Below, one piece after another: positions 9,874 through 24,027 of a stretch of DNA of 64,000 nucleotides. Numbering within the stretch: the stretch's first letter is position 1; each line of letters begins with the position of its first letter. This DNA comes from Hyalella azteca. Lineage: Eukaryota; Arthropoda; Malacostraca; Amphipoda; Hyalellidae. A program made the translations under genes and the position numbers. The notes under the pieces are model-generated. The model ran no database searches. It was not told where the DNA came from and saw only the letters and a program-made list of their open reading frames with translations. The stretch covers positions 1-64,000 of the forward strand of contig NW_025932547.1 in the NCBI RefSeq assembly GCF_000764305.2. The letters run 5' to 3'.

Positions 9874-10079
9874 CTGAAATGAAAAGGACGAATGAATAAA
9901 GCACGATAGCACATGTATTATTTGGAATTTCGGTGTGTTCGCTCCCTTCTTCCATTTATGTTCAAATGTGTTCATCTTCGTGACTGCGTGTTGTGTTATT
10001 TGTGCTGCTTAGCGAGGTGTGTGTCTACCCGCTGTGATCTGGGTGATGACGTAGGTGAATCTAATTTATTCGGTGTCGA

Positions 10080-11450
10080 ACAGAGGTAAGGGAATGCCGT
10101 GGGTGTAGTAGCTGTAAGGTGTGGTTGAAAGGCAGGCTACATGATTGACTACAGTATGTAGTGAAATGAAGGTACCCAAAGCCTATTCTATTATCTGTAA
10201 TGAAGTCAATGAGAGTTCTTATTAAATGTAAATGAAGGGTGAAAATTCAGTTGGGTAGTTTTGTATGAACAGCCAGTGTGCTAAATTCGGTCGAATTTTT
10301 CTGTGATTATGGGAATATGGAAGACAATGCCTATCTATTGTTTCTGGGCTAGGTTGATGGAGGGTGTCTAGGAGAGTGTAGCTAGAGCGTTGTGTATTCC
10401 TATTTCCTCTCTGAATCATTGTTGTCTGGGGTTGAGCAAGTTGTGTGTTTCTAGATGGTTTATGAAGTCCGTTGTTGAGAATTTTGTCTAGAATTTTTCG
10501 GTGTATGTCCAAGAGACCAAGATGGGGCTGCAATTTTTAACTTGATGTTGAGATGTATTCTGTTTAGATGTGGAAATCAATATTGTATGTTTGAGTGAAT
10601 TGTGAGAGTACCATGAGAAGATAATCTGATTGAATATGTGGAGTAACAATTCCAGCATGTTGCGAAGGAGACAGTTTTACTTATAGTGTGATTCTGCCAG
10701 TTGGACCAGGTGCATTTTGTTTAGATATTTTTAGTGGTCGTATAAATTCGGCCATGTTGATAGGTGTAAAGTCTAAGGGGTATAGTGTAATGAGTTCTCC
10801 ATTGTTGTACGCGGCTGCGGGCTGAGCGATATTGTTTGTGTTCCTGGATGGTGTTGATGTACTCAAGCTCAAAATCTTCACGGTCGGTTTCGGATATGAG
10901 TAGCCAATGTTGTCTGAAGATGGGTTCTTTTCGTTGTGTAGCAGCGGATTAAATGTTGCTTTAATTAAGGATATTTGTTCCTGATAGAGCCTATCATTCG
11001 CTGATCAAAATTAATTTGCGTCATGTTTGAGTTCCAGCACTGACAGCTTAACCAAAATTTTGTTTTTAGGGATAGGCAGGCAGTTTGTATTTGTAAGCGT
11101 AGTTTTGGAGTTTTCTGTTTAGGGCTATTGATGTACCATGAGTTTGTATGTTGCGAAGGATGGCTGGGTATTGTGCTTGTAATATAGGCGAGTTATGAGA
11201 TTCGGTTTTATGACAGGAATGATACGATGAGTGATGGGAACGGCTAGGTCTATGGCATATGGTACTAGCTGGGTCCATGAATTTTTCCCTAGTATACATT
11301 AATTTATTCAAGTGTTGGGTTTGGCGCAGAGGGTAATTCGCGGTGTTTATAATTAAGACAATCAAGGCGCTCAGCGGCGATAGTTGCCTATTGAGTTTCT
11401 TAACTACATATGAATCTGTCCAATAGCTCCTCTCATAAATAAGATACAAG
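10080..11450 (-). pseudogene. Decayed non-LTR (LINE) reverse transcriptase, copy in A block
   Basis: Minus-strand fragments include NAPGPTGRITL (10681-10720), corresponding to the APGPDG motif that begins the RT domain, and then LDIHRKILDKILNNGL (10470-10520), typical of RT motif 1/2 spacing. The 5' part (11066-11449, MDPASTICHRPSRSHHSS) matches 39750-39900. Stops and frame changes are frequent, so it is not functional. The relic lies directly upstream of gene A exon 1 in the same orientation, as in copy C. Jockey-type affinity is a guess from the motif spacing. Confidence 0.65.
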
Positions 11451-14400
11451 TCTGAAATTTGGGATGCTACCCTGGCTAATTATTTCTCTTTGCAGACATC
11501 ATGATAAATTATGTAAACTTCCGTAGATTAATATAAGATCTGACTTTTCGTTGTCGTTCTTTCGTGTAGGTGCAGCCTCGTCTGTGGCAATAAATTTTTT
11601 TGATTCAAGATAAACATTCCTACTTCCCTGCCCACTTCGTGGTCTCTTTCAATCTCTCAAAGTTCTTGTCTGGAGCTGCGGTGGCTTTTAAATGGCCAAG
11701 ACTACTAAAACACGTTTTCAAGAATCGGCAATAATATTTAAATATTGTGAAGCTGGTCGTATATGAGCGTTATGCGTTAGGATGATTAAGGATAGATAAT
11801 CGTGATTATTTTTTAACATAAAGAGAATGAATGCATTAACAACATAATTTAGAATGAAATTTTTCATTTGCTACCACATGAACAATTATTTTGATGCAAA
11901 TCTTTGAATTAAATGAGGTATGGTGTCCCGATGCCCTCAACACTCAGAGCGAAAAGTGCTTGTAGGTTCATCATCATCATAATTCATGTTAAAATGCATG
12001 CATGAATCCCAACAGAGAGGTATCAATTAATTTATTGTCATATACAGTATATGCAGTAAACCTCCTAACGTTGAACAATTTTGAATAGTTAATGAAAGAC
12101 TAACAACACATGTATTCATGCACCGGCAATAATATGTAAATTTTGTCCAGCTGCATATCTTTAAAATAAATGACAAGGGTGAGAATATTCTGTTATGAAC
12201 TATAAAAAATATTATATAATTGAATACCAAACGAAATAAAAATTTGCAACCCGCTACCGCTTCAACGATTAATTTCTTACAAATAATTACTCATGTGGTC
12301 TATGGAAAAATAACTACCAGTTAATTCTAGTACAACTTGTATAAGAATCAGAATTATCCAGTAGCAGTGCATTGCAAACGGTTTAGTGACTTCTAGTATA
12401 AGCTTTAATTTTTAGTAGCATTTTTCTAACCTTTTAGCTGCATTTTATGCACCAATAATGTTAAACTGTTCTTGTCTATATTGGCGTGACATCTCGCATC
12501 ATAAATGGCGATCTAATGTAAGTCATTTCACTGTTGCTTTTTTCAACGTTTCCAGATTAAAATTCCGAACTCATATGGAGTATAGGCATGAACGGAGAGT
12601 GACATTCTAGGGTGGGGGCTGAGAAGGTTGTGGGTAGATGATGGGAAGAGGGTGCGCTTGGAGGGGAGAGCATGCATCCTTACCCATCTAATTCCTGTCG
12701 GAACTGAGGTGACAATTACATCAGCAAACTGCCCAAGCGTCTCCATATTTTACCTCATTTTATGATTTAAAATTTATCGCAATTAAACTGCGATTGATGT
12801 TATGGAAGAACTTCTAATTGAATATGAAATAAAATCATTACAAAATATTCCGTTTGCAGTTATTAAAAATATTTCGAAGGATATAAGCGATGTTACAGTC
12901 TATGAATTCAGTACATATTCAAATAACGTTGACATTTCAATGTTACAAAATTTCCTTGAGAAGCAGTGAAATGTTACAATATCTATTACTGAATGTCACC
13001 CGCCAGTCAGTCCTTGAACAAATTTAAATAAAGATACAAAGCAGCCCTTAACTATAAAGTGCACCTAATAACTATACAGTTATTAATTTAAAGGGATGCA
13101 ACGTACGTAGGCGAGATGACGAGTAGACACACCGCACCCTGACATTACCGTTAGCTCACACCAATAAATTACTTCTCAACCCTCCCCTTCCCCACTCATC
13201 CTCTCCACCATTGTCCTCACTTCCCCGAGACTCGCTGTTATCTCGAGTTTATTCGCAGTTTGGCGTACAGCGTACCGCGGATTTCGACAGTCCGTGAATG
13301 CGACTGTAAATCTAATTTGTGAATAAAAATTTTTGTGTATGTCATTATTATATTTTTGACGGTATTTTTACAACGCATAGTATATGCCGGGGCAATATAG
13401 TACGGCGATGCCACTTGTATCAGTTGTTTACAGTACACAACGTAGCCATACGAGAGAGCAAGGTCACCTCAAGCATCGGTGTTGAGGTAACGATCAACGA
13501 CTGACATAACAACGCAGAAGACAATTGATGAATGAGAAGGCAGGGAGGGAATTGGAGTGAGCCCCATGGGGGTGAGCGGAGGGAGCAAACTCCTCAACAC
13601 TCGTTTTATTTACCCGTTCCCACCTCCCCCTCTGCTTTGGGGGAAGAAGCACGATCAGTTGGACCTAGCTTACAGTGAGCCCAATAAATTATTATTATAC
13701 TGAAGTCTTGCTTCAAATTGTAATTCATGGAATTAAAGCAGAAAAATAATGAACAAATAGAAAAATTATTGTCAGGAGTAATAAATAACAGCGTATTGTA
13801 CCCACTGCGTTTTGCGTAAGCCCCTTAGACTTCACCTTCTTGTTCCCATCACCTTCCTATACCTCCCCACCCTCCTTTTAAAACAACAGCTAATCCCATA
13901 CTCCTGTTTCTCTTTCCCAAAATTTACTCGCTCCCCATGACTGAGAAATACCTATTGCGTCGACAGTAGAGGAAGCTCTCAACTACCTCCCAAAGTAACC
14001 ACTGAATAGTTTTTGGAAATCATTTGAAAAGTGAAGAGATCAATGCCACGAATCTAATTAAATAAATTTATCGAATTTTACTATAGTTCTGTGGCTTTCT
14101 TCAATGTACGAACGTGTTTTTAGCCGGCAATTATTTGAGTAAGAAACTAAATGATCTTGGTTGCATATATTCATGAACAGTCTGAATGCTAAGAATAGAT
14201 CGATGGACATTGTTTGCAGGGCACTGAATTTCTCCCCTCGGCAGCGAACAGTTTATCCAGCAGCGAAAAAATAGCTGATGTCTGCAGTGAAGATGAGAAA
14301 TTTTTGCGGTAACTTTAGGAGATCAAAAGTTTTTAAATGGCAATGAAAATGTATGCCTCAACGAGTCATCGTAACTAATAAAGTCCATGCACAATTATTA

Positions 14401-14555
14401 GTACCGTTCGTACCTCACTATTTTCGTGCACCCTCGGCCACGTCATTACCCTAGCAGACGCTGCCGCCGAAATTCACTCAGTTCGCCCAGGCTGCCGAGT
14501 TCAGAGTTGGAACGTCCGTGAATGACACACTTGAGCAAGTTCATGCATAAGGTCC
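11450..14555. other. Gene-free AT-rich region
   Basis: Short open frames (12027-12230, 12543-12746, 13238-13438) have no domain or splice support. Two purine- or pyrimidine-biased patches (12590-12670 and 13130-13220, 13560-13640) stand out as GC-richer. I see nothing identifiable in them. Confidence 0.45.
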
Positions 14556-14559
14556 ATTT

Positions 14560-16270
14560 TGCTTCATGAAATGATTTGCTTTGTCGGATTGATATCTGTG
14601 TGGATTTACGGATATGGTGGCAAATGAGGTTCGAATGTGTTATTGGTCGTGGTTGGAGATATAATATCCATGGTTATGTTGTTGTGGGTTACTGTTTCTG
14701 AGGATGCCGTGCTTCTGTGGGTGATGAGGGCGGGGAAGCAAGGACGTATGTGAGTGCCTTAGTTTTAAACGATGAGTGTAGTATGTAATTGCCTACTGTG
14801 ATATTGAGTAAACGTACAGAAGACACAGATCCTCTACTTTCAATAATGCATGAATCTTCAGCAAACTTTTAATAACTCGCTACATCCGTTATTCGTACTT
14901 CATCTCTTTCCTCAGTTATCTTCCCTCTGATCGATAAGATGCTTCCCTCCAAAGCCACGGTAGATTAGAAGTGAAAATAAACAACTTTATATGATCCTTT
15001 TTGCCTGTAAGTTCGTGTTGAAACATTCATTAGTTTGGTTCGGAGAAGAAACCGTGATAGCACTCTTGGTTTACGCAGTAATCTTCTACCACATCAACGT
15101 CAGGACTCCGTTGTGAATGCTGTGCCGGGAAATATGTAACGATGATCAGCAATAATTTTCATAACTGCTCTAATAAATCAGTGTGCATACATAAACTTAA
15201 GGTTTCTTACTCACTTGAGGTTTCTTACTCACCTAAAGTTTCTCACTCAATAATTTTTTTTCGAATTTCGTGCAGATTACCCCTGCTACCTTCATACGCT
15301 TAGGTTTCACCACGAAAAAAATACCGTACTCGTGTTGGCGATGGTCTTATGAGTCCATATTAACATGATTAATTTTATCTAGATAGTGGTATCTTCTTTT
15401 TTTGCATTAATTTCCTACCGAATTAGGCAATAAATTTAAATTTAAATGCATGGCTAGCTGGTTTCATAACCAACTTACCCCTCCCTGAAAACAACACCAT
15501 CAACAGTATAGGCTACTGACAGACTGAGCGTTGCTCCTACATAGTCGAAGAATATATTTTCTAGTTTAATTTTGCTGTCCATGCACAGCCAGCAATGTTT
15601 GCACGCGAGGGAACTCGCATTGTTATTATCCTACATATGAAAGTTCATGATTGTTTGAGTACGATACTTTGTACGATAGTTTGTATTAATACTTTTCCAA
15701 CTGCGGCATTCAGCGTGGCATGTTTGGGCACTGCAGTGAAATCACGAGAGGACCTGAGCTGGCCGTCCAAAAATCGCCCGTGAATTCTATATGTGCGAGC
15801 GAAGTTCAGAAATGACCGGAATAAAAACTCTTCCGAGTCTAAAAGTTTATTTTAAAGTTTGAATTAATTACGAATTTAAAATGAGGTGTATTGACGCACG
15901 TTCGTTATAACTGGCTTCGTCCAGTACAGGTAGGTAACTTTATGCAGCAAAAATTCCTTCCCACATGTTATGATATTTCATGAACTTAATGATGTTAGGG
16001 TTAGAGTCTTCGCAATTGTGAATGAAGGAATTTGTTTCACAATTGTGAAGGAATAAAATGGCTTTTAAAAAATTACATGAAAATCTTAAAATATAATATT
16101 ACCGAAAAGTGCATTTTGGGAAAATATTGCCTGTTCAATGACATTACAGAATTTAATACTTAAGTTTATACCCTTTCGGACTCTCCGGCATGTAATTTAG
16201 TAAGACGACGTTGACGCTCAGCATTTACGACTCAGTCTTTCTATTCGGGAGACTTGCATACAATTGCTTT
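14560..16270 (+). repeat. R2 dispersed repeat, copy 1 (A block)
   Basis: This matches 37010-38650 in inverted orientation along most of its length. It also matches 18370-19520 and 23934-24290 partly. A small shared peptide, LSWPSKNRP (15740-15783), recurs on the minus strand at 37340-37370. The shared segment 14680-14740 encodes VSEDAVLLWVMRAGK-like sequence. No transposase motif is seen, so the element class is unknown. The repeat lies outside the non-LTR relic relative to exon 1, in the same order as in B and C. Confidence 0.65.
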
Positions 16271-16271
16271 A

Positions 16272-16510
16272 AGGCTTGTAGTCAAAATGCAGCGAAGTCT
16301 GAGAGCGAGGTTTTCGCGACCATCGTGTAAAATCCTTGATCTGCCCAAAGCTCGGCCAGTCGCTACCCTCGAACTTGTACTCTTTGTAATATGATATCCT
16401 AGTCAGAACCTTCTTTGCGGTATATGGTCGCTTTCAGGTGGCCGAGGAATGGCCAACGGTCGGCTATAACTAATTAGATAGGCCGACCACTGGCCACGTA
16501 TTATTCTTCG
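16272..16510 (+). repeat. R3 hairpin repeat, copy 1
   Basis: This is about 88% identical by eye to 35443-35680 in the same orientation. It ends in a GC-rich inverted repeat: 'ggccaacggtcggc', a 15 nt spacer, then 'ggccgaccactggcc'. A related but shorter hairpin lies at 17120-17200. It has no coding content. Confidence 0.7.
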
Positions 16511-17094
16511 CCCCTCATTGACTTCGCCTTTACCATGCCACCCGTTGTGAACTGACAGGGAGTAATTTACGACGTCTCTTTCCCCTCAAACATTGCACAA
16601 CGTCTCCATTTGAGCAGCTAGTATGCGGGATTTTCCCTCCGCGTATCAGCAGACTCGATCATAAATATTTTTTGGTGGAAAATATCTATAACAAGGAAGC
16701 AGATCAAGGAATGTCGAATATACCATTCAATTGACAATAAAAATTACAACCCGTTTACATCTCGAAAAAAGTGTAAAATTCGCAGACTTGGTGAACAATA
16801 ATATTCAAAGTTTCTTGAAATTTCCTCTCATTAAAACTCTTTTAATACAAAGTTAACATATTTTTTGTTACTGGTTGACGCTTATAAATAAATAGCTGGG
16901 TAAGTATGGAAAAATCCATATCGCCAAACATAGCAATGTTAACTAATTTATAATTTGTAACATTGAGTTCTCTGAAGTCCGAGTTCCCTGAGGCCAGCAG
17001 ATCTTTGTAAAATCTGCACTCGCGTGTAAGTTCGGCCGTCACCAGCCCTTGGTCTCGTTATCACTTCAGCCAAATATAACACACCCCAGGCCTC

Positions 17095-17215
17095 AAGGAT
17101 ATTGTTTGAGGCAAGGGGCAGCTTTAGGTGGCCGGTGAATTGCCAGCGGGCGGCCGGAGCTAACCTGATCTGGCCGACCGCTGGCCACCCACGGTCCGGG
17201 AAGGAGCTGAAAGGG
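17095..17215. repeat. R3-like GC-rich hairpin, variant
   Basis: 'aggtggccggtgaattgcc' and 'gcgggcggcc' face 'ggccgaccgctggccac' as an inverted pair. The body upstream differs from 16272-16510, so only the hairpin core is shared. Confidence 0.55.
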
Positions 17216-17654
17216 CACTTGACAGCGCCGAGAGAGAGATTTATGAGCTTGAGGTTCCCTCATAAACCAATGGACATGTTTTGACTTCAACAATTTAGGA
17301 TACAAACTTTATTTGAACGTGCAGTTTCATATAATGCTAATGTAGCAGTTGCGCAAATATAGCTGCAAATTTTTTTTACAATAATAATCCGTACCATGGT
17401 ACTTCTTATCATTATGGCTTTCGCTCCTGTTATTTGCTTTAAAATTAACTACCAGTATTTATTTTTGCCTTTTCATTATCATATAAATAATAATTTTTAC
17501 AATCACAGTAATAATAATTTATATCAGTAATTCAGTTTGATAATAATTCAGTGGGCTGATATTAATATTCAGTTTGATATTAATATTACAGATTATTAAG
17601 CAATGTGCAATGTGTTGTTGTAATTTTTAGACTTCTTCTTCGTTCACGAAGAAG

Positions 17655-17800
17655 TAGTGAACGATATAACGATATAGTGAACGAACTATATATATAGTTA
17701 CTATATATAGTGAACTATATATATAGTGAACTATATATATAGTTCACTATATATATAGTGAACGAACTACGATATATAGTGAACGAACTATAACGTTGCG
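17655..17800. repeat. AT-rich palindromic repeat
   Basis: Nested copies of 'gaactatatatatagt' and 'ttcactatatatatag' alternate in both orientations, so the segment can fold into several alternative hairpins. Diverged 'gatagtgaacgaacta' units continue to about 17960. Confidence 0.8.
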
Positions 17801-18369
17801 CGATAGTGATGAAACAAATTTGATGCGATGTTGAATGAACAAACGCTATGAAATAGCGACCGAATTACCATGACGCGATAGCGATGAAATGATGAGATTG
17901 TGAACGAGCTAACTTTTTACGATAGTGAATGAACTAGCGTGATGCGACAGTGAACGGCATTCGTGTTATTTCCTATATAAGGATTTATAATGTATATTCG
18001 ACAGAAGTTAATAGTGCGGATGAAGATCTTGAAAATATTTTCTTGATTCAAATAGGGAAACCGCTCATTCAGCAAAAGAAAAAATATGAGTTTCCTCCTG
18101 ATCTTATATATTTATCGCACACCGCAGTTCCAGCACTATAGCTAGCACTGTAATTGTGTTGCCAAGCCTTGCGCTATTAAGCTCTGTAGCGGTGTACTCG
18201 TACTAATGTTTGTGATTCTTTGGTAAACTGGCAATGACTCTCAAGCCCAGTAACATGTCCAAAACCTTTGCCAAAAATCGATGATTTAAAAAAATAATTA
18301 TGCACTGGTTTTCGATCAATTTTAGTTTTATTCACAACCTATATATGGCTGGAATAGTTTTCGTCAATT

Positions 18370-19520
18370 TACTATCTACTCATTAAGTAATCTTGTAGAA
18401 TACTAAGAAAACTATTAATGGTAAATCGACACATCTGGAATCCGGATTTAATTTTTTCTTTAGAAAAATTTTTTTCGTATCGATCCTTCCCTGCGATCGA
18501 TACGAAAGACTTCAGACGAAACGCTTCCCTCCAAAGCCACTGAATGTTTAGGGTGCGAATGAACTTATAATATTTTTCATGGCTAAGTTTGTGCTGAAAC
18601 ATTTGTTAATTTTGTTGATAGGATAAATTTTGGTAGCAAATCGTTGGCTGAGCATTGATCGTCCCCTAAAACAACATCAGTACCACGTGATAAATGCAGT
18701 ACCAGTGGGAGTATAACTGAGATTAAGATAACTTAAAAATACTAATTTTTGTAATTACGTGGGGCTACTCAAACATAGGGTACAATAAATTGATGACAAT
18801 TTCTGTAACTCAATCAATCACATTTATTTATTTATTTTGTGTGTATAAATTGTCTGACGTATAAACTTTCCCGTACCCGTGATGGAGATAAAAAATGGCA
18901 GCCGAAAATAATTTTATTAATAAATAAATGTTAAAATTTATTTATTAAAATAAAAATGGATTAAAATTAAAATGCATGGTAACCGAAAATAATTTATTTT
19001 TAAATAATGAAAATTAATACTTAAAATTAATAAATCCGACAATATTATGCTTCTTGTTCGTCAGTTCCGAACAGAAGCAACCAAGGGATCTAAATACATG
19101 GATAGTCGTTGCTTTAACCAACTTGCACTCTTTCCGATCACCACACCCTCCACAGTGTGGGCTACCGTATATGAATGGTCCTTGTTCGCAAATAGTCGAT
19201 GAAAATGTTTAAGAGTTTAATGGCGTTGTCCACGATATGCAATCTGAACAGGACGCGTAATGGAACTCGTATTGTAATTACTCTGTATGGTAATGTATAT
19301 AGTCACTTACGTTAGTTTTAACGACTTTTCGACCGCGGTAATTTTCGCTCACTGCTATGAAGCCTCAGGTGCCTCGGGTGGTCGTAAAAAAGCCTTGAAT
19401 TCTATAAGTGGTTTTTGAGCTCATAACTGAATTGAATTATTGTGCTTCTAGATAGAAAATTACTTCGATAACTTTGAACTATTTCAGGCATCATATGCTT
19501 AAAATGAGGTGTATTGACAA
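18370..19520 (+). repeat. R2 dispersed repeat, copy 2
   Basis: The parts 18480-18640 and 19490-19515 match 14930-15040 and 15880-15900 of copy 1 ('cttccctccaaagccac', 'aaaatgaggtgtattgac'). It is interrupted and AT-expanded around 18880-19020. It is not linked to a lectin exon. Confidence 0.5.
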
Positions 19521-21050
19521 ATAGCAGGGGCTTGTTGGGCATCACTATAAGCTAAGTCAAACGCGTGAGAGATTTGAACGAGGATTAACAGATAGCCAAA
19601 TAATAAGGAAGGGTGGCGCAGCGGTGATTATAAGTGGCGATGATAGATTATAGGTGGCGTAGCGGCGCGTGGTGAGAGTACAGTGCAAAATTGAGAGTAC
19701 AGCGCCAATAAATCGGTAGGGTGGTGGGTATAGGTGGCAGTCATCGATTAATCATCGAGATTTAAATGGTCTAAATCGTCGATGGCGCATTGCAGGCGGC
19801 ATCGTAGCTCTTGTAAGCCACCGATAACCGTTTGCCCAAACTGAACAGTACACGAATGAATTTGCCACTATAATTTATACAACGTAGAAAAGTGTCATCG
19901 GGCTGCGGGTAATACGAAATTACGATTTCGTGCTGTGTGCTTGGCTTTTAAGATTTCTATTAAAGTAAATCGAGCGAAAATTCGCTAGATACGAGTAAAA
20001 CTGACACACAGAAGCAAGGCGTTCACAAATTTTTCAAGCCAAAGTGAAGCCACTGGGCATGTTTCTAACTGGTCCTGTCTTTCGTACGAGTCTGTACGGA
20101 AATTGCACCAGATAATTTTGTGAATTATTATAATGCTACTGCAAAATTCAAATTAAGATCATTTGAGTGCAATATGCAAGAAATCGTTCAAATAAGAGGA
20201 ATAATTTTGTAGCTACTTAAGGTCTTACCCCAAACTTAGGTGGGCAAGGCTGAAGTGATGTTGCAGTTAACTGAACAAACGAAAAAAGAAAAGGCCAATT
20301 TAGAAGTAGTTCGGATGATTTGCAAAAGATTTGATATTTTAGAAAAATTAAAGAAAATATTATTCGTTTAGGAAATCATTCGTTATCCGACTATCACAAT
20401 CTGTTACCCGACAACGAAACATTATCTGCAGTTTTTACTTCGGTTTAGTGTCGTTCTGCTGCAGGAACAACGAAGTTACTCGATACCGACTCTTAAGCAG
20501 GTTGCTGGTCTTATTAACTTGTCACCCACGCAAAAATTATGCATACGAGGTGAAGAGACGTCAGAGTTTGGTGAATCATCAATATTTACTTTGGATGATT
20601 TTAAAGTCTAAAATCGGTAGCTGTTAAACAGAATGCGTCAATACTGAATGACTCTTAAACAAAAACACTCATTGATTTTCATGACTCAATGATTGTTGGA
20701 ACCTATTCCACGCTTAGCTTTACTGCTGCAATATTGCTACCAACTTATTATCTGCACTGTTTGAATGGCCCATTCGCAGGTTCTTTACTATTTCTTTATA
20801 AGAAATACGCTGCTCGATTAAGTTGTCCTTCTACCGAAACAAAAAAATGGACGCCGTTCAGATGGTGGAACGAGTGTAGGTATTATTATTATTAACTTAA
20901 CATGATTAAATTCTAATCGTGTACGATGAAATGACGCATTTATCCGATTTCCCTCCTTCGATGCCAATCAGTCACAAGAAGTCTTAGCGTTCGTGAAATT
21001 TAGAGCAGTTAAGCATAAAAATGTGGCACCTGATGTGCTGTACGTCATGC
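19520..21050. other. No gene recognised
   Basis: A short irregular repeat of 'ggtggcg(c/t)agcggcg' lies at 19610-19680. The segment 20220-20330 matches 7960-8085 inverted. Nothing else is identifiable. Confidence 0.4.
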
Positions 21051-21061
21051 GAGTGATTGAC

Positions 21062-21285
21062 TTACAGTAATAAATACACTAATAAAATGCACTAATAAAA
21101 TATATTAATAAAGTGCGCTTATAAAATATACTAATAAAATACATACACTAATAAAATACATTATTAAAATACGTTAATAAAGTACGCTAATAAAACACAC
21201 TAATAAAATACACTACTAACATACAATAATAAAATACACTGATACAATATACTAATAAAATACACCAATAATATATACAATAATT
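21062..21285 (+). repeat. AT-rich minisatellite (actaataaaatac)n
   Basis: About 15 degenerate copies of an 11-13 bp unit with core 'ctaataaaat'. Confidence 0.9.
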
Positions 21286-21569
21286 GATGTCACTTTTCCA
21301 TGTCTAAAAAATTCATTACGTGTTAAAAATTAAAGTCGAAATAGTCTGAAAATTATAGAATTTAAATTGTTTTCACGTGTTAGTGATATTTCCGGAAGAG
21401 AAATCTGAAAGTAAGTCGCTTCACATATGCGGTTTCGGGAATATCCATGAATTTGAATAGAAAGGCGGTAACCTTTCTGAAGTCAATGTAATGCTTCAAC
21501 ATACTAACTACACTACCTATTCATGAGAATGTATAGAATTAATTAATGTACAATGTGGGAACACGACGC

Positions 21570-21625
21570 TGTCCAAGTCTCCATAGACTTGCCAGCGAGT
21601 CTATGGAGTCTCCATAGACCCAGTG
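21570..21625. repeat. Small inverted repeat
   Basis: 'ctccatagact' faces 'agtctatggag' across 8 nt, followed by a further 'tctccatagac' copy. It could form a short hairpin. I found no gene context. Confidence 0.55.
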
Positions 21626-22990
21626 CCAGCGTACAAGGGAGCGATCGATGTGTATGCATGATAAAATTCTCACATTTTATTATATTATATATATGATATT
21701 ATAATATATTACCAATTTATTAATAATCTCACTCTATTATCATGTTTATTATCTTCTTTTACCGATAGCAATGGGATATTTATGCAGTTTCCTGCATTAC
21801 AATACTAATAATAAAGGTCAGGGCGGACAGATGAAATAAATGGAGTTGTTGGTACTCTTTATATATACGCAAGATATGGGATTTTTTCCTTCTATTTTTC
21901 GAAGTCCAAATTAAATGTGGTTGGTTTCGATCTCCTGCATTTTATTCAATTCTCTGTTCGTTTCATTTTTCATTTGCATCTTTACGTTTTGTTTTATTGG
22001 CCAATTATATCTTACATTTCAGAATCATCTAATATGATTTCTCAGTAAATTCGTGTTTTTTTAACTAAGCCAACAATTGTCAGGACGGATGCCCGTCACG
22101 GCATGGCGGTAAGTTGATAAGCTGAGATGGGTTGATGATGAATAAATTGGATGAGGATAATGGGCAGAGGCTTATGAATGATGGATAAATTGTGGGGATA
22201 ATTTCAATTTGACGAGGTAAGAATGGAAATGATAAAGTTAGCAAGGCTGATGATGGGTCAGGAATGGAGTATGTTTGGTTCGTCAACACGACTCAGCCGC
22301 GCACATGAGTAAGTTCGTCATGCCGCAGACTCGATAATGAAGGTTGGCATGTCGTATTCTGGTCACTATTGATTGTGAGTGCCAGGGCAACGTGAATAAC
22401 AGAGCCTAAACATTGGGAATGCATTAACAATTTCAACGCTCTGGAAGTTCAGCGCCTTTAAGCTCACCAGCCTTCCAACATTTAATCTCCATGGGACACG
22501 CGTGTGTTATGAATGATTAAATATAAGTTGAAACAATATACATGGTTATTCTAAATGATGGACCCAATGTAATAAATTCGTATTTATTCAAGGATAAATT
22601 GATAAAGAATAAGTTTTACCCCAGTGCAAAAAGGAAGATTAATAGTTTTTATATATTTAAAAATGTCCAATATTTGTGCTTCACGTCAAACATTTGAACA
22701 GTAAATATAGCAGGTAAGCACGCTAAATGAAATGTAACTTCTTCACAATTCATTTAGCGTGTATTGTCTTAGCCTTCACAAAGTTTAATTCGATGCTAAT
22801 AATTAAGTCGAAGATTAAATTGGTTTGTTTCTAAGCGCATCGCGCACCTCGAGAATATATTGGAGAGCCTGGCATGCGCTGTATTGACTTCTCGGGCTCC
22901 TGATGATTGTTAGCAGCGCGCCTTGATGGCGAGCGTGCAGCCGTGACGGAAAAGTTGTTAAACTAACACAAGCGTTTCTGAATACTTTAA

Positions 22991-23264
22991 CACGGTGAGT
23001 GCTGTACCCAACAGGGCGGCCTGATGGCCTAAAAAAGGCCAAGTCCACTGTCAAAAATGCCTATAATTCAATATATACCAGTAAGTTTTTAGCTTTGTAG
23101 TGAAAAATTCAATTTTCATTTTTCTGTACTTTTTATAATTTAATAAGGCAGAACCGATATCATAATTTTTCGTGAGCCAACGCAATTGAACAAAATAACT
23201 GGCGGAATTCGTGAGGAAAAAAAGACCCTTCAAGCCACCGGTGGGTCGTGTCGCACTCAACGTG
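22991..23264. mobile_element. piggyBac-like MITE with TTAA ends
   Basis: The 274 bp segment is flanked by TTAA on both sides (22987-22990 and 23265-23268). Its ends are inverted: CACGGTGAGTGC on the left and CACGTTGAGTGC on the right (minus strand), and the match extends less perfectly to about 45 bp. TTAA target duplication is the hallmark of piggyBac elements. It has no transposase. Confidence 0.7.
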
Positions 23265-23933
23265 TTAACATGCGAATAAATTTCTATTTTGCCTTCAGGC
23301 TCGCTCCATTTAAATAATGGCGCCCCCATTTTCTTGGCAGAGTGATACTACAAAGGGTAAGACGCGGTCTTGCAATAGTGTTCAGAAATGTGATCTGCTC
23401 CTATAGGCTGGTCGTTCTACGAACTTTTGGGTCAAAATACAGATTCATGAATCATTGTTGTCCAGAGTTCACGAGAAATATCCATCAGATGATAGACACA
23501 ATAGATCAAGGAGCATTGCTTATTTAAATTACATCGAAGACCATATAAATAAATGCCTTTTACTGTTTAATGATAATAGTTTTCGTAATTCAACACTTCC
23601 TGCAGCTTTTTTCTTTTATTATAGTCTGAATTTTGCAGCCTTCATTAGCAGTTTTGTGTACTTTTAGGAAAAACTGTGTACAAAGTGATGGCATCGTTTC
23701 CTAAACCAGAAGCTAACAATCGCTAGGATCGTCAGCTCTGGTTCTCATCCATAATTTGAATCAGTTTACTTTCGGTTCACGAATATCATGACACGAGATT
23801 AAATTTCTTATCTCCAGTCAAAATGTCGACATCAAATTTATTGTTTATGATAACCCAACACACCTGATTTAAAAATGAAACTCGTGTAAAGAAATTCCAC
23901 GTTTTGTCGGCCATGGATCTTTAACCATTTTAA

Positions 23934-24027
23934 CCCTCCAACCATTTCGTCTCGGATACATTTACCGTCGTCAATGCTATTCGTACCTAGTGGCTTGGGA
24001 CCCAGAAGCCCCTCAGTCACGAAAGGG
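23934..24027. mobile_element. Short TTAA-flanked element (94 bp)
   Basis: It is bounded by TTAA at 23930-23933 and 24028-24031, with ends CCCT and AGGG. A decayed relative occurs at 36925-37022. It sits at the edge of an R2 copy, so it may be the end of R2 rather than a separate MITE. Confidence 0.4.
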
